DNA of 64,000 bases from Pseudomonas sp. URMO17WK12:I11 (GCF_007677725.1 NZ_VEDF01000002.1:186001-250000), one strand, 5' to 3'; counted from the stretch's first letter, positions 51,841 to 61,964 are shown. The notes: a model not told the origin generated them from the sequence alone. A program made the numbers and translations.

Positions 51841-53418
51841 TTGAGCGACCTCCTCAACCGCCGCCTGAGCCTGCTCGGCGCCAATCTTCCCCTGCTCGAG
51901 CAGTGCCTGCACGGTATTGAGCGCGAATGCCTGCGCGTAACCGATGAGGGCCGCCTGGCCCAGACCCCGCATCCCGAAGCGCTGGGATCGGCGCTGACCA
52001 ACGAGCAGATCACCACCGATTATTCCGAATCGCTGCTGGAATTCATCACCCCGGCCCTGGCCGATCCGGCGCAGGTGCTCGAAAGCCTCGAACAGACGCA
52101 CCGCTTCGTCTACAGCAAGCTTGCCCACGAGTACCTGTGGAGCCCTTCGATGCCGTGCACCCTGCCGGCAGAAGAAGACATCCCGATAGCCGAGTACGGC
52201 AGCTCCAACATCGGCAAGCTCAAGCATGTCTACCGCAAGGGCCTGGCCCTGCGCTACGGCCGTACCATGCAGTGCATCGCCGGTATCCATTACAACTTCT
52301 CGTTGCCTGAAGCGCTGTGGCCGTTGCTGCGCGATGCCGAAGGCGACCAGCAGAGCGATCGCGAGTACCAGTCTTCTGCGTACATCGCGCTGATTCGTAA
52401 CTTCCGCCGCTACAGCTGGCTGCTGATGTACCTGTTCGGGGCATCGCCCGCACTGGACAAAGGTTTCCTGCGCGGCCGCCCGCATCAGCTCGAAGAGCTC
52501 GACGCCGATACCCTCTACCTGCCTTACGCCACCAGCCTGCGCATGAGCGATCTGGGCTACCAGAGCAACGCCCAGGCTGGCCTGACGCCGTGCTACAACA
52601 ACCTGGCCAGCTACACCGACAGCCTGCGCAAGGCCGTCGGCACGCCCTACCCGCCCTACGTCGAAGTCGGTACCCACGTCGATGGCGAGTGGGTGCAGTT
52701 GAACACCAACATCCTGCAGATCGAGAACGAGTACTACTCGAACATCCGCCCGAAACGGGTCACCTACACCGGCGAGCGGCCGATCCAGGCCTTGACCTCG
52801 CGTGGCGTGCAGTACGTCGAGGTGCGCTGCCTGGACATCAACCCGTTCCTGCCGGTCGGCATCGACCTGACCGAAGCACGCTTTCTCGATGCCTTCCTGT
52901 TGTTCTGCGCGCTGGATGAAAGCCCGCAGCTGGACAACGCCGAATGCGGCCAATGCACGCATAACTTCCTGGCCGTGGTCAAGGAAGGCCGGCGTCCGGG
53001 GTTGCATTTGCAGCGCCATGGTCAGCCGGTCGCGCTCAAGGAATGGGCCAGCGCCCTGCTGGCCGACATCGGCCAACTGGCGCAACTGCTCGACCAGGCC
53101 CACGGCGGCGATGCCCATGCCAAGGCCATGGAAGCGCAGCAGGCCAAGGTCGACGACCCGTCGCTGACGCCTTCCGCGCAAGTGCTGGCGCGCATGACCG
53201 AACACGACGAGAGCTTCATCGCCTTCTCCCTGCGCCAGAGCCGCCTGCACGCCGAGAGCTTCCGCGAACAGCCGCTGCCAGCCGAGCAGCAGGCGCATTT
53301 CGAAACCCTCGCCCGTGAGTCGCTGGCCAAGCAGGCTGAACTTGAGCAAGAGGAGGTCGGCGACTTCGACCTGTTCGTCGGCGCCTACCAGGCTAGCATC
53401 CTGGCAATCAGCAACTGA
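51841..53418 (+). CDS. gshA: Glutamate-cysteine ligase
   Basis: The 525-residue enzyme joins glutamate and cysteine, the first step of glutathione synthesis. Family marks are [104 protein letters not shown] and [13 protein letters not shown]. The start is read as TTG at 51841: GGA lies seven bases upstream and it gives [12 protein letters not shown] as in other Pseudomonas GshA proteins. GTG at 51826 is in frame, but would add five residues. Confidence 0.94.
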   Translation: MSDLLNRRLSLLGANLPLLEQCLHGIERECLRVTDEGRLAQTPHPEALGSALTNEQITTDYSESLLEFITPALADPAQVLESLEQTHRFVYSKLAHEYLWSPSMPCTLPAEEDIPIAEYGSSNIGKLKHVYRKGLALRYGRTMQCIAGIHYNFSLPEALWPLLRDAEGDQQSDREYQSSAYIALIRNFRRYSWLLMYLFGASPALDKGFLRGRPHQLEELDADTLYLPYATSLRMSDLGYQSNAQAGLTPCYNNLASYTDSLRKAVGTPYPPYVEVGTHVDGEWVQLNTNILQIENEYYSNIRPKRVTYTGERPIQALTSRGVQYVEVRCLDINPFLPVGIDLTEARFLDAFLLFCALDESPQLDNAECGQCTHNFLAVVKEGRRPGLHLQRHGQPVALKEWASALLADIGQLAQLLDQAHGGDAHAKAMEAQQAKVDDPSLTPSAQVLARMTEHDESFIAFSLRQSRLHAESFREQPLPAEQQAHFETLARESLAKQAELEQEEVGDFDLFVGAYQASILAISN

Positions 53419-54050
53419 TGAACCGTGTCGCCGCCCCGCGCCGACCGCGCGCCAGTAGCCAGGCGAGGATCGAAGCGATTCTGGCTGCGGCGCGGGCGCT
53501 GCTGGCCGAGCATGGGATGGCAGCGCTGTCGATCTACAGCGTGGCCGAACGGGCGCAGATTCCGCCGTCGTCGGTGTACCACTTTTTCGCCAGCGTGCCG
53601 TCCCTGCTCGAAGCCTTGACCGGCGATGTGCACCGGACGTTTCGCGAAGCCTTGAGCGCGCCAATCGACAGCAGTGCGTTCAGCACCTGGCATGAACTGG
53701 CGCGACTGATCGAACAGCGCATGCTGGATATCTATCACCAGGACACTGCCGCACGGCAGCTGATCCTGGCCCAGCATGGGCTTAGCGAAGTGGTGCAGGC
53801 CGACCGTCACCACGACCTGGAACTGGGCGAACTGATGCACAGGCTGTTCGACCAGCACTTCCATTTGCCGGTGATGCCGCTGGATGTGGATGTGTTCACC
53901 CTGGCCATGGAGCTGAGCGACCGGGTGTATGCGCGCTCCATGCAATTGCACGAAAGCATCACCCCACGCATGGCCGAAGAAGGCAAACGCGTGTTCGAGG
54001 CTTATCTGGGCCTGTATCTACCGCCCTTTCTGGCCAAGCGACACGCCTGA
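53418..54050 (+). CDS. TetR/AcrR-family transcriptional regulator
   Basis: The 210-residue repressor-type regulator has an N-terminal helix-turn-helix (SQARIEAILAAARALLAEHGMAALSIYSVAERAQIPPSSVYHFFASVPSLLEAL). Its ligand-binding helical domain is variable. The ATG at 53418 overlaps the gshA stop by one base, so it is co-transcribed with gshA. Its ligand and targets are unknown. The molybdopterin-type gene that follows is on the other strand. Confidence 0.88.
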   Translation: MNRVAAPRRPRASSQARIEAILAAARALLAEHGMAALSIYSVAERAQIPPSSVYHFFASVPSLLEALTGDVHRTFREALSAPIDSSAFSTWHELARLIEQRMLDIYHQDTAARQLILAQHGLSEVVQADRHHDLELGELMHRLFDQHFHLPVMPLDVDVFTLAMELSDRVYARSMQLHESITPRMAEEGKRVFEAYLGLYLPPFLAKRHA

Positions 54051-54054
54051 GCTG

Positions 54055-54077
54055 CTGGGACTGCCAGGCAGTCCCAG
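54055..54077. terminator. Terminator between the TetR-family and MopI-like genes
   Basis: CTGGGACTG and CAGTCCCAG form a perfect 9-bp stem with loop CCAGG between the convergent genes. Confidence 0.75.
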
Positions 54078-54086
54078 TTCGCGCCA

Positions 54087-54302
54087 TCACAACTTGGCGA
54101 TGGACACTTCCGTCGATTTCACGAAGGCAATCACTTCACTGCCCACTTGAAGCTCCAGCTCACGCACCGAGCGGGTGGTGATCACCGAGGTGACGATGCC
54201 CGAGGCGGTTTGCACGTCGATTTCCGACAGAACCGGGCCTTCGAGGATTTCCTTCACGGTGCCTTTGAACTGGTTACGCACGTTGATCGCTTTGATAGTC
54301 AT
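54087..54302 (-). CDS. ssuF: Molbindin (TOBE-domain) protein, SsuF/MopI type
   Basis: The 71-residue protein is a single TOBE domain (KAINVRNQFKGTVKEILEGPVLSEIDVQTASGIVTSVITTRSVRELELQVGSEVIAFVKSTEVSIAKL), the molybdate-binding fold of molbindins. It lies after ssuB in the sulfonate cluster, where P. putida carries the gene called ssuF. The symbol is assigned by position and family. It may bind molybdate or sulfate-like oxyanions. Confidence 0.82.
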   Translation of the reverse strand: MTIKAINVRNQFKGTVKEILEGPVLSEIDVQTASGIVTSVITTRSVRELELQVGSEVIAFVKSTEVSIAKL

Positions 54303-54347
54303 GGCTTGTTTCCTTCTCGTTGGCGTTGAGTCTGATAGGTAGGGGAT

Positions 54348-55160
54348 TCAGTGCGCCCAACGCAGCTGCGTGGGCAATGGGGCTACAGGGTCGGGCTCGG
54401 GCGCGGTGCCCGGCACCGACAACACACGGTTGAGCACTTCGCTTTCCAGCGCGGCCAGGCGATGCGAACCTCGCGCCCTGGGCCGGGCCAGTTCGACCTC
54501 GAGGTCCAGGCCGACTTCGCCGTCCTCGATGAGAATCACCCGGTCGGCGACCGCCACCGCCTCGCTGACGTCATGGGTGACCAGCAGCACGGTAAAGCCA
54601 TGGGTGCGCCACAGCCGCTCGATCAGTTGCTGCATTTCGATGCGCGTCAGGGCATCCAGCGCGCCGAGCGGTTCATCGAGCAGGAGCAGGCGCGGTTGAT
54701 GGATCAATGCCCGGGCCAGGGCCACGCGCTGCTTCTGGCCACCTGACAAGCCGGCGGGCCATTCATTGGCGCGATCTGCCAGGCCTACTGCTTCGAGAGC
54801 ATCGAGGGCGCGCTGGCGCCAGTCACCGGTCAGCCCCAGGCCGACGTTGTCGATGACTTTCTTCCAAGGCAACAAGCGTGCGTCCTGGAACATCAAGCGG
54901 GTTTCTTCGCGGGCGTCGCTCAGCGCGGCGGCACCGGCCAGTAGCTGCCCGGACGTCGGCTGGTCGAGCCCGGCCAGCAGGCGCAGCAAGGTGCTCTTGC
55001 CACAACCACTGCGGCCCACGATGGCCACGAACTGGCCGGCAGGAATGTGCAGGTCGATGCCCTTGAGCACTTCGCGGGCGCCGAATGCCTTGCGCACGCC
55101 CTTGGCCGCCAGGGGGATGCCACGCAACAGGCGTGGCGGCTGATCCTTGAGCACAGTCAT
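54348..55160 (-). CDS. ssuB: Aliphatic sulfonate ABC transporter, ATP-binding protein
   Basis: The 270-residue ATPase energises sulfonate import. Walker A is [17 protein letters not shown] near residue 50, the Q-loop is [21 protein letters not shown], the ABC signature is [20 protein letters not shown], and Walker B is [16 protein letters not shown]. The ATG at 55160 matches the family; a longer frame adds 16 residues. It overlaps ssuC by four bases. Confidence 0.92.
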   Translation of the reverse strand: MTVLKDQPPRLLRGIPLAAKGVRKAFGAREVLKGIDLHIPAGQFVAIVGRSGCGKSTLLRLLAGLDQPTSGQLLAGAAALSDAREETRLMFQDARLLPWKKVIDNVGLGLTGDWRQRALDALEAVGLADRANEWPAGLSGGQKQRVALARALIHQPRLLLLDEPLGALDALTRIEMQQLIERLWRTHGFTVLLVTHDVSEAVAVADRVILIEDGEVGLDLEVELARPRARGSHRLAALESEVLNRVLSVPGTAPEPDPVAPLPTQLRWAH

Positions 55161-55954
55161 GCGCCCTCCTTCTTCGCGGTCTGATAGGCCGGGTGCCAGC
55201 GTAGCCACACCCGCTCCAGGCCTCGGGCAGCCAGGTCGGCAAGCTTGCCGAGCACCGCGTACAGGACAATGGCCAGTACCACCACGTCGGTTTGCAGAAA
55301 TTCACGCGCGTTCATCGCCAGGTAGCCGATGCCGGCGTTGGCCGAAATGGTTTCGGCGACGATCAAGGTCAACCACATGAAGCCCAGGGCGAAGCGCACA
55401 CCAACCAGAATCGACGGCAGGGCGCCAGGCAGGATCACCTGGCGAAACAGGCCAAACCCGGACAGGCCATAGCTGCGCGCCATTTCCACCAGCGCCGGGT
55501 CGACGTTGCGGATACCGTGATAGGTGTTCAGGTAGATCGGGAACAGCGTGCCCAATGCGACCAGAAAGATCTTCGCCGACTCATCGATGCCGAACCACAG
55601 GATCACCAGCGGAATCAACGCCAGGTGTGGCACGTTGCGGATCATCTGCACCGAGCTGTCGAGCAGGCGCTCGCCCCAGTTGGACAGGCCGGTGATGAAG
55701 CCCAGCGCCAGGCCCAGGCTGCCGCCAATGACGAAGCCCAACCCGGCACGCCAGCCACTGATGGCCAGGTGGGTCCAGATTTCACCGCTGCGCACCAGCT
55801 CGACGCCGGCGCTGACCACCGCGCTCGGTGCCGGCAGGATGCGCGTGGACAGCCAACCGGCGCTGACCGCCAGTTGCCAGATCGCCAGCAGCAATACCGG
55901 CAGGGCCCAGGGCGCCAGGCGCTGGCTGAGGGTAGTGGAAGTTGCACGACTCAT
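55157..55954 (-). CDS. ssuC: Aliphatic sulfonate ABC transporter permease
   Basis: The 265-residue inner-membrane channel has five to six membrane segments and the EAA-type loop ([46 protein letters not shown]). [36 protein letters not shown] is typical for SsuC. It is followed by ssuB with an ATGA-type overlap of four bases and preceded by ssuD. Confidence 0.93.
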   Translation of the reverse strand: MSRATSTTLSQRLAPWALPVLLLAIWQLAVSAGWLSTRILPAPSAVVSAGVELVRSGEIWTHLAISGWRAGLGFVIGGSLGLALGFITGLSNWGERLLDSSVQMIRNVPHLALIPLVILWFGIDESAKIFLVALGTLFPIYLNTYHGIRNVDPALVEMARSYGLSGFGLFRQVILPGALPSILVGVRFALGFMWLTLIVAETISANAGIGYLAMNAREFLQTDVVVLAIVLYAVLGKLADLAARGLERVWLRWHPAYQTAKKEGA

Positions 55955-55964
55955 GATCCGGCCC

Positions 55965-57113
55965 TCAGCTCTGCGCGACCGACTTGGGCAGGATGTCGTT
56001 GGCGACCATCTCGCCGAACGGGCTTACGTAGCCGCCGCTCTTGGCCTGCTCCGGGCGTTGCACGTCCAGGTGCGGGAACAACAGCTCGGCAACCCGGTAG
56101 GACTCCTCCAGGTGGGGATAACCCGAGAAGATGAAGGTATCGATACCGAGTGCCGCGTACTCCTTGACCCGGGCAGCCACGGTCGGCCCATCGCCAACCA
56201 GCGCGGTGCCGGCGCCACCGCGCACCAGGCCGACGCCGGCCCACAGGTTGGGGCTGACCTCCAGCTGGTCGCGGTTACCGTTGTGCAGGGCCGCCATGCG
56301 CTGCTGGCCGACCGAATCGAAGCGTGCCAGCGAGGCCTGGGCCCGGGCGATGGTTTCGTCGTCCAGGTGCGAGATGAGTTTGTCGGCCGCCGCCCAGGCT
56401 TGTTCGTTGGTTTCCCGCACGATTACGTGCAGGCGGATGCCGAAGCGCACCTGACGCCCCTGTGCGGCGGCCTTTTCCCGCACCTGGGCGATTTTTTCAG
56501 CCACCGCGCTCGGCGGCTCGCCCCAGGTCAGGTACAGCTCGACCTGTTCGGCAGCCAGGTCCTGGGCGGCTTCGGACGAGCCACCGAAATACAGCGGTGG
56601 ACGCGGCTGCTGGATGGGTGGATAGAGCAGCTTGGCGCCTTTGACCTGGATGTGCTTGCCGTCGTAGTCGACCACTTCCCCTTCGAGCACCTTGCGCCAG
56701 ATACGGGTGAACTCGACAGACGCCTCGTAGCGTTCCTGATGATTCAGGTGCAGGCCGTCGCCGGCCAGCTCGTCCGGGTCGCCGCCGGTCACCAGGTTGA
56801 ACAGGGCGCGGCCGTTGGACAGCCGATCCAGGGTTGCCGCCTGGCGCGCGGCCACGGTCGGCGAAATGATGCCCGGGCGCAGGGCGACCAGGAACTTCAG
56901 GCGCTGGGTCACCGGGATCAGCGATGCGGCCACCAACCAGGAGTCCTCGCAGGAACGCCCGGTGGGGATCAGCACGCCGCCGAAACCGAGGCGGTCGGCA
57001 GCCTGGGCGATCTGTTGCAGGTAACCATGGTCGACCGCGCGGGCGCCGTCGGCGGTGCCGAGGTACTTGCCATCGCCATGGGTGGGCAAGAACCAGAAGA
57101 TGTTAAGGCTCAT
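55965..57113 (-). CDS. ssuD: FMNH2-dependent alkanesulfonate monooxygenase
   Basis: The 382-residue enzyme oxidises alkanesulfonates to aldehyde and sulfite with reduced flavin and oxygen. Family features are [16 protein letters not shown], the flavin-site residues around [60 protein letters not shown], and an arginine-rich loop near [14 protein letters not shown]. The ATG at 57113 is the family start. It needs FMNH2 from a flavin reductase; the gene ssuE expected in this operon is not found here. Confidence 0.95.
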   Translation of the reverse strand: MSLNIFWFLPTHGDGKYLGTADGARAVDHGYLQQIAQAADRLGFGGVLIPTGRSCEDSWLVAASLIPVTQRLKFLVALRPGIISPTVAARQAATLDRLSNGRALFNLVTGGDPDELAGDGLHLNHQERYEASVEFTRIWRKVLEGEVVDYDGKHIQVKGAKLLYPPIQQPRPPLYFGGSSEAAQDLAAEQVELYLTWGEPPSAVAEKIAQVREKAAAQGRQVRFGIRLHVIVRETNEQAWAAADKLISHLDDETIARAQASLARFDSVGQQRMAALHNGNRDQLEVSPNLWAGVGLVRGGAGTALVGDGPTVAARVKEYAALGIDTFIFSGYPHLEESYRVAELLFPHLDVQRPEQAKSGGYVSPFGEMVANDILPKSVAQS

Positions 57114-57173
57114 TGGAGTTGTCTCCTCAAGGGTAACGCTGGTCAGGGCATGGCCCTGACGCAGGCGAGTCAT

Positions 57174-58139
57174 TCAAGGCGCGCTGGCGACCTTGGCGGG
57201 GGGTGTCCAGATCACATCCTTGATACTCAGCGGCTTGGGGATCAGCTTGAGCGCTTGGAAAGTGTCGGCAATCTTCTGCTGCGCTTGCACCACTTGCGGA
57301 GTGAGCGGCGCGGCACCGTAGCCCTGGCGCTTGACCGAGGTCAGGGTGATGTCGGCGGGCAGGCCCAGCAGGGGCGCAACCTGATCGGTCACTTGCTGGG
57401 GGTTGGCCTGCGACCACTGGCCCACGGCGCGCACTTCGTCGATCAAGGTGCTGATCACTGCCGGGTGCTGGGTGGCGTAGTCCCGGGTCGCCAGGTAGAA
57501 CTGATGGTTGTCGACAAGGTCCTGACCGTCGCGCAGGGTCCGCGCCTGCAACTGCTGCTCGGCAGCGGCCTGGTAAGGATCCCAGATGACCCAGGCGTCG
57601 ATGCTGCCGCGCTCGAAGGCGGCGCGGGCGTCGGCCGGGGGCAGGTATACCGGCTGGATATCGCTGTACTTGAGGCCCGCGTCTTCCAGGGCGCGAACCA
57701 GCAGGTAGTGAACGTTGGAGCCCTTGTTGAGGGCGACTTTCTTGCCTTTGAGTTCCTTCACCGAGTGGATCGGCGAGCCCTTGGGCACCAGAATCGCTTC
57801 GCTGTGCGGGGCCGGTGGTTCATAAGCCACATACAGCAGGTCGGCCCCTGCCGCCTGGGCAAAGACGGGCGGCGTTTCACCGGTCACGCCGAAGTCGATC
57901 GAGCCGACGTTGAGGCCTTCGAGCAACTGCGGGCCACCGGGGAACTCGGTCCACTGCACCTGCACACCTTGCTCGGCCAGGCGTTTTTCCAAGGTGCCTT
58001 TGGCCTTGAGCAGCACCAGGGTGCCGTATTTCTGATAACCGATGCGCAGGCTTTCGGCCTGGGCTTGAGTAATGACGCCGAAGGACACAGCCGCCGCAAA
58101 CAGGGCGACCAGACCACGACGCAAGAAGACAGTGCGCAT
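57174..58139 (-). CDS. ssuA: Sulfonate ABC transporter substrate-binding protein
   Basis: The 321-residue periplasmic protein captures aliphatic sulfonates. It has a signal peptide (cleavage near residue 28, after TQAQA) and the SsuA body: LRIGYQKYGTLVLLKAKGTLEKRLAEQGVQVQWTEFPGGPQLLEGLNVGSIDFG, then TGETPPVFAQAAGADLLYVAYEPP and ALNKGSNVHYLLVRALEDAGL. It is the first gene of the minus-strand ssu transcript in this window. Its upstream region (58140-58314) holds only repeats. Confidence 0.94.
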   Translation of the reverse strand: MRTVFLRRGLVALFAAAVSFGVITQAQAESLRIGYQKYGTLVLLKAKGTLEKRLAEQGVQVQWTEFPGGPQLLEGLNVGSIDFGVTGETPPVFAQAAGADLLYVAYEPPAPHSEAILVPKGSPIHSVKELKGKKVALNKGSNVHYLLVRALEDAGLKYSDIQPVYLPPADARAAFERGSIDAWVIWDPYQAAAEQQLQARTLRDGQDLVDNHQFYLATRDYATQHPAVISTLIDEVRAVGQWSQANPQQVTDQVAPLLGLPADITLTSVKRQGYGAAPLTPQVVQAQQKIADTFQALKLIPKPLSIKDVIWTPPAKVASAP

Positions 58140-58314
58140 GGCGCTCTCCTGTGCGGATTGGGTTCAGGTTGCACCTGCTTGCCTCGTTGTCGGGCGAGTA
58201 AGGTACTGGGGAGCAGCAGCGGCAAGTTTCAGGGGCAAGCTGCAAGAAGAAGCAGTCGCCCATATCGCTCATACTTGCCGCTTGCCGCTTGCCGCTTATG
58301 ACTTGCAACTGCTT
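58140..58314. repeat. Intergenic repeat region in place of ssuE
   Basis: The heptamer CTTGCCG occurs three times in tandem at 58274-58294, with related GCGGCAAG and GGGCAAGCTGCAAG pieces upstream. Such sequences are typical P. putida intergenic repeats. No coding sequence of even a shortened SsuE fits in these 175 bases. Confidence 0.65.
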
Positions 58315-58953
58315 TCAGCGATTGGGTTGAGGGGTCAGGCGCAGGTAGGGTTTGACTGCGCGGTAACCCTTGGGAAAGCGTTGCTTGATCTCGTCTTCGT
58401 CTTTGAGCGAAGGCACGATCACTACATCGTCGCCGTCCTGCCAGTTGCCTGGGGTGGCCACCTTGTGGGTGTCGGTCAGTTGCAGCGAGTCGATCACTCG
58501 CAGGATCTCATTGAAGTTACGCCCGGTGCTGGCCGGGTAGGTGATGGTCAGGCGCACCTTCTTGTTGGGATCGATGACGAACAGCGAGCGAACGGTCAGC
58601 GTATCGCTGGCATTGGGATGGATCAGGTCGTACAGATCAGAAACCTTGCGGTCGGCGTCGGCGATGATCGGGAAGTTGACCACGGTGTTCTGCGTTTCGT
58701 TGATGTCCTCGATCCACTTGTGGTGCGAGTCGACCGGGTCTACCGACAGCGCAATGGCCTTGACGCCGCGCTTGGCGAATTCATCCTTGAGCTTGGCGGT
58801 CAGGCCCAGCTCGGTGGTGCACACCGGCGTGAAATCGGCCGGGTGGGAGAACAGCACACCCCAGCTATCGCCCAGCCATTGGTGAAAGCGGATCTTGCCT
58901 TCGCTGGAGTCCTGCTCGAAGTCGGGGGCGATGTCGCCGAGTTTGAGGCTCAT
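58315..58953 (-). CDS. lsfA: 1-Cys peroxiredoxin LsfA
   Basis: The 212-residue cytoplasmic peroxidase protects during sulfur-limited growth on sulfonates. The peroxidatic cysteine lies in HPADFTPVCTTELGLTAKL near residue 46, with an Arg downstream. The C-terminal part (KVATPGNWQDGDDVVIVPSLKDEDEIKQRFPKGYRAVKPYLRLTP) is that of the Prx6/1-Cys group. It lies next to the ssu genes, as in other P. putida strains where it is part of the sulfate-starvation response. Confidence 0.95.
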   Translation of the reverse strand: MSLKLGDIAPDFEQDSSEGKIRFHQWLGDSWGVLFSHPADFTPVCTTELGLTAKLKDEFAKRGVKAIALSVDPVDSHHKWIEDINETQNTVVNFPIIADADRKVSDLYDLIHPNASDTLTVRSLFVIDPNKKVRLTITYPASTGRNFNEILRVIDSLQLTDTHKVATPGNWQDGDDVVIVPSLKDEDEIKQRFPKGYRAVKPYLRLTPQPNR

Positions 58954-59073
58954 GGGTGCTGCTCCTGTGCTGTCCGGGCTTATGGGATAAATGTGCCTGC
59001 ATTCGAACCAAAAGAAAAAGAATAAATAATGATTTATTTATAACTTTTAGGGATACAAAATTGCAGGCACAAA

Positions 59074-59100
59074 AAAGCCTCGCGCTAGACGAGGCTTTTG
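59074..59100 (-). terminator. Terminator of the OprE-like porin gene
   Basis: AAAGCCTCG and CGAGGCTTT form a 9-bp stem with a seven-base loop. On the minus strand it follows the porin stop by about 14 bases and leads into a T-run. Confidence 0.88.
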
Positions 59101-59113
59101 GGTGAATCGACGC

Positions 59114-60469
59114 TTACATGAAGTTGTAAGTGTAGTTCACGATGAAGCGAGTCTGGTCCTTGTCGACAGGAGCCTCACCTTCGCCGCGGTAGATACCGTG
59201 GCGCAGGCTGGCGCCCAGACCCTTGAGGGTGCCTTCCTGAATCACGTAGTCGACGCGAGCATCACGTTCCCACTCGTGGTAGGTGCCGTTGCCCGAAGCA
59301 TTGCGAATATCAGTACCGCGCAGGTACGAAATCGAAGCTTTCAGGCCTGGCACACCCAGACGTGCGAAGTCATAGCTGTACTGACCGAAGGTAGTGTTGG
59401 TACCCGCACGCGCGAACTGGTTGATCATGCTGTCGGTGAACAGGTAGAAGCTGGCACCACCGGCACCTTCCGGACGACCGTTGCCGTCGACCACGGAGCC
59501 TTGGTTCAGCCAGACGAAACCACCGTCGTCGCTAACTTGCTGATGACCGAGCATCAACGCGTGGCTACCCAAGGTGTACGTGAACATGGCCGACCAGGTC
59601 TTGTTGTCGACCTTGCCGTCGTTCTTTTCGTAACCACCGTTGTTGTTGAAGTTGTACGCGCCCGGACCGCCGTTCTTGCCATCGCTGCTGCTATCGAAGT
59701 AACGCAGGTCGGTCTTGAACGACTGATCGTCAGCGATCTTGAACACGTGAGTCGCGCCCAGGAAATGCTGCTTGTAGAAATCTTTGAGGTTCGAGTAGTA
59801 GTACTGCAGGGTCAGGTCAGGAGTGAGCTTGTAGTCCAGACCGCCGTAGACGAACTTGTTGCTGTCGGCGGTGGCGCCGTTGACAGACAGGCCGGTACGG
59901 TTGCTCGATGCACGACCCATTGCGTGGGTCAGCTGACCAGCATTGACGGTCAGGTTATCGATTTCCTTCGACTGGATGGTGCCCCCCTCGAAGGTCTGCG
60001 GCAGCAGACGACCATCGTTGGCTACGAGGATTGGCAGGTTCGGTGCCAGTGCACTTCCGTAGTGAACTTCGGTCTTGGAGAAACGAGCTTTAGCGTTGCC
60101 GCCGATGCGCGCCCACTGGCTAACAGCCGACCCATCGGTGTCGCTTGGGAAGAAGGTGCTGTTGTTCGGGTGCTTGCCGCGGCCACCATCAAGGTGAATA
60201 CCCCACAGCGCCTGCACATCGACACCAAAACCTACGGTGCCCTGAGTGAAGCCCGACAGGTAATCCAACTTGAAGCCTTGACCAACTTCTCGGCTATCGC
60301 CACCACGGCCGCGGGCCGAGGCAGGAAGATTCACCTCACGGTTATCATCATTGAAATACATGGTGCGCGAGCTGAGCGACAGTTTGCTGTCTTCAACGAA
60401 ACCGGCAGCGCCTGCAGATTGGGCGATAACCCCCATTGCCACGGCCAGGGCCAGGCTGGACTTGTACAT
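59114..60469 (-). CDS. oprE: OprD-family outer-membrane porin (OprE-like)
   Basis: The 451-residue porin has a signal peptide (cleavage after QSAGA, near residue 22), the family opening AGFVEDSKLSLSSRTMYFNDDN and the block VGQGFKLDYLSGFTQGTVGFGVDVQALWGIHLD. NDGRLLPQTFEGGTIQSKEIDNLTVNAGQLTHA follows, and the protein ends in a C-terminal aromatic strand (RFIVNYTYNFM). It is the porin found at this place in P. putida (called OprE). Substrate is unknown. It lies between the ssu and tau sulfur-scavenging clusters. Confidence 0.88.
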   Translation of the reverse strand: MYKSSLALAVAMGVIAQSAGAAGFVEDSKLSLSSRTMYFNDDNREVNLPASARGRGGDSREVGQGFKLDYLSGFTQGTVGFGVDVQALWGIHLDGGRGKHPNNSTFFPSDTDGSAVSQWARIGGNAKARFSKTEVHYGSALAPNLPILVANDGRLLPQTFEGGTIQSKEIDNLTVNAGQLTHAMGRASSNRTGLSVNGATADSNKFVYGGLDYKLTPDLTLQYYYSNLKDFYKQHFLGATHVFKIADDQSFKTDLRYFDSSSDGKNGGPGAYNFNNNGGYEKNDGKVDNKTWSAMFTYTLGSHALMLGHQQVSDDGGFVWLNQGSVVDGNGRPEGAGGASFYLFTDSMINQFARAGTNTTFGQYSYDFARLGVPGLKASISYLRGTDIRNASGNGTYHEWERDARVDYVIQEGTLKGLGASLRHGIYRGEGEAPVDKDQTRFIVNYTYNFM

Positions 60470-60584
60470 GTCTTGCTCCTCTACGTTCTAATTCTTGTGT
60501 ATCTCTGGCGGCAGGATCTGATGCCCTGCTCTACCGTGGATGGGCGATTAGCCCCAAAGCGTGACCATTTAGTCAATCATTTCT

Positions 60585-60592
60585 AAACGTTT
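60585..60592. promoter_or_regulatory. AAACGTTT site near the porin gene
   Basis: AAACGTTT is embedded in TTCTAAACGTTTCTC, which resembles LacI-family (Cra/FruR-type) half-site pairs. It lies about 115 bases upstream of the oprE ATG. Confidence 0.35.
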
Positions 60593-60753
60593 CTCGACTT
60601 TGGTCTAAGACGCCCCCTGCGCTACAGGATAATGACAATCCTATAAATCCAAAATGACCGTTTTGTGAATTTCTAAGATTTTTAAGGAATATCCAAGGAA
60701 CCTTTACTACCAAACGGTGTATCGACCTCGTCAACCATACCTTTAGGTTATTT

Positions 60754-60765
60754 GCAAACGTTTGC
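60754..60765. promoter_or_regulatory. 12-bp palindrome GCAAACGTTTGC
   Basis: GCAAACGTTTGC is fully symmetrical, with the central CG typical of LacI-family operators. It lies 204 bases upstream of the tauA ATG. The related site at 60585 shares AAACGTTT. Binding by a regulator such as Cra is inference. Confidence 0.4.
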
Positions 60766-60968
60766 CGACCGTCTGCTCAACGTCGCTGCCTCGCGAGCGA
60801 TGCAAGGCTAGCAGCAATTCTGCCGCGCGCCATTGCGCCGCATCAGGCGCAGACACCCTCCTGCGCTTCCTTCCTAAGCTAATTCCTAAAAGTTATTTAT
60901 TTTTCAATTCTTATATCATTTAGCCTTCTCGCCATCCAAGACATCGCTTGCCTGCCGAGAGGTTCACC

Positions 60969-61940
60969 ATGATCCCGCATGCTCCATTGCGTCTAATCGC
61001 AGCCCTGACCCTCGCCAGCGCCAGCTGGTTGGCGCACGCCGCTGACTTGACGGTCGCCTACCAGACCACAGTCGATCCGGCCAAGGTCGCCCAGGTCGAT
61101 GGCACTTATGAAAAAGCCAGCAAGGCCAGCATCGACTGGCGCAAGTTCGATAACGGCGCCGATGTGATCACCGCCGTGGCCAGCGGCGACGTACAGATCG
61201 GCTACCTCGGCTCCAGCCCACTGGCGGCAGCCGCTACTCGAAAGCTGCCGGTGGAAACCTTCCTCATTGCCACCCAGATCGGTGCCGGCGAAGCGCTGGT
61301 CGCGCGTGACAGCATCACGACGCCGCAGGACCTGATCGGCAAGAAAGTCGCCGTGCCCTTCGTCTCCACTGGCCACTACAGCCTGTTGGCCGCGCTGAAG
61401 GCCTGGAACATCGACCCTGGCAAGGTGCAAATCCTCAACCTGGCGCCCCCCGCGATCATCGCTGCGTGGAAACGCGGCGATATCGATGCCACGTATGTCT
61501 GGGACCCCGCCCTGGGCGTGGCCAAGGAAAACGGCAAGGTGCTGATCACCTCGGGCGAGCTCGCCAGCAAAGGCGCGCCTACCTTCGACGCCTGGATCGT
61601 GCGTAAGGACTACGCAGACAAACACCCTGACGTGGTCAAGGCGTTCGCCCAGGTGACCCTGGATGCCTACGCCGACTACCGCAAGGATCCCCAGGCATGG
61701 CTGGCGAACAAGGACAACGTCGCCAAGCTGGTCAAGTTGTCCGGCGCCAAACCCGCAGACATTCCAGTGTTGTTGCAGGGCAACGTGTACCCGCTGGCCG
61801 GCGATCAGGTCCAGGCGCTGGGCGCACCCACCACCCAGGCGCTGACCGACACCGCCACTTTCCTCAAGCAACAGGGCAAAGTCGATGCTGTGCTGCCGGA
61901 CTATTCGCCCTACGTCAGCGCCCAGTTCATCCCCAACTAA
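60969..61940 (+). CDS. tauA: Taurine ABC transporter substrate-binding protein
   Basis: The 323-residue periplasmic protein binds taurine. It has a signal peptide (cleavage near residue 24, after AHA) and then TVAYQTTVDPAKVAQVDGTYEKASKASIDWRKFDNGADVITAVASGDVQIGYLGSSPLAAAATRKLPVETF, the TauA signature. The ATG at 60969 has GAGAGG upstream and a normal signal peptide; the longer frame adds seven residues. It begins the tauABCD operon. Confidence 0.95.
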   Translation: MIPHAPLRLIAALTLASASWLAHAADLTVAYQTTVDPAKVAQVDGTYEKASKASIDWRKFDNGADVITAVASGDVQIGYLGSSPLAAAATRKLPVETFLIATQIGAGEALVARDSITTPQDLIGKKVAVPFVSTGHYSLLAALKAWNIDPGKVQILNLAPPAIIAAWKRGDIDATYVWDPALGVAKENGKVLITSGELASKGAPTFDAWIVRKDYADKHPDVVKAFAQVTLDAYADYRKDPQAWLANKDNVAKLVKLSGAKPADIPVLLQGNVYPLAGDQVQALGAPTTQALTDTATFLKQQGKVDAVLPDYSPYVSAQFIPN

Positions 61941-61964
61941 GCCTGCCACCGTACGGAGCCTGCC

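Larger units (their letters stand above)
60470..60968. other. Divergent intergenic region between oprE and tauA
   Basis: This non-coding region of about 500 bases holds the AAACGTTT sites listed separately and an AT-rich stretch just upstream of tauA. No gene is apparent. A regulator of the sulfur starvation response could bind here, but no clear CysB or Cbl motif is recognisable by eye. Confidence 0.6.

Noticed and set aside
58274..58294. CTTGCCG tandem repeats as a CRISPR-like array
   Set aside because: The units are seven bases and directly adjacent, without spacers; they are ordinary intergenic repeats.
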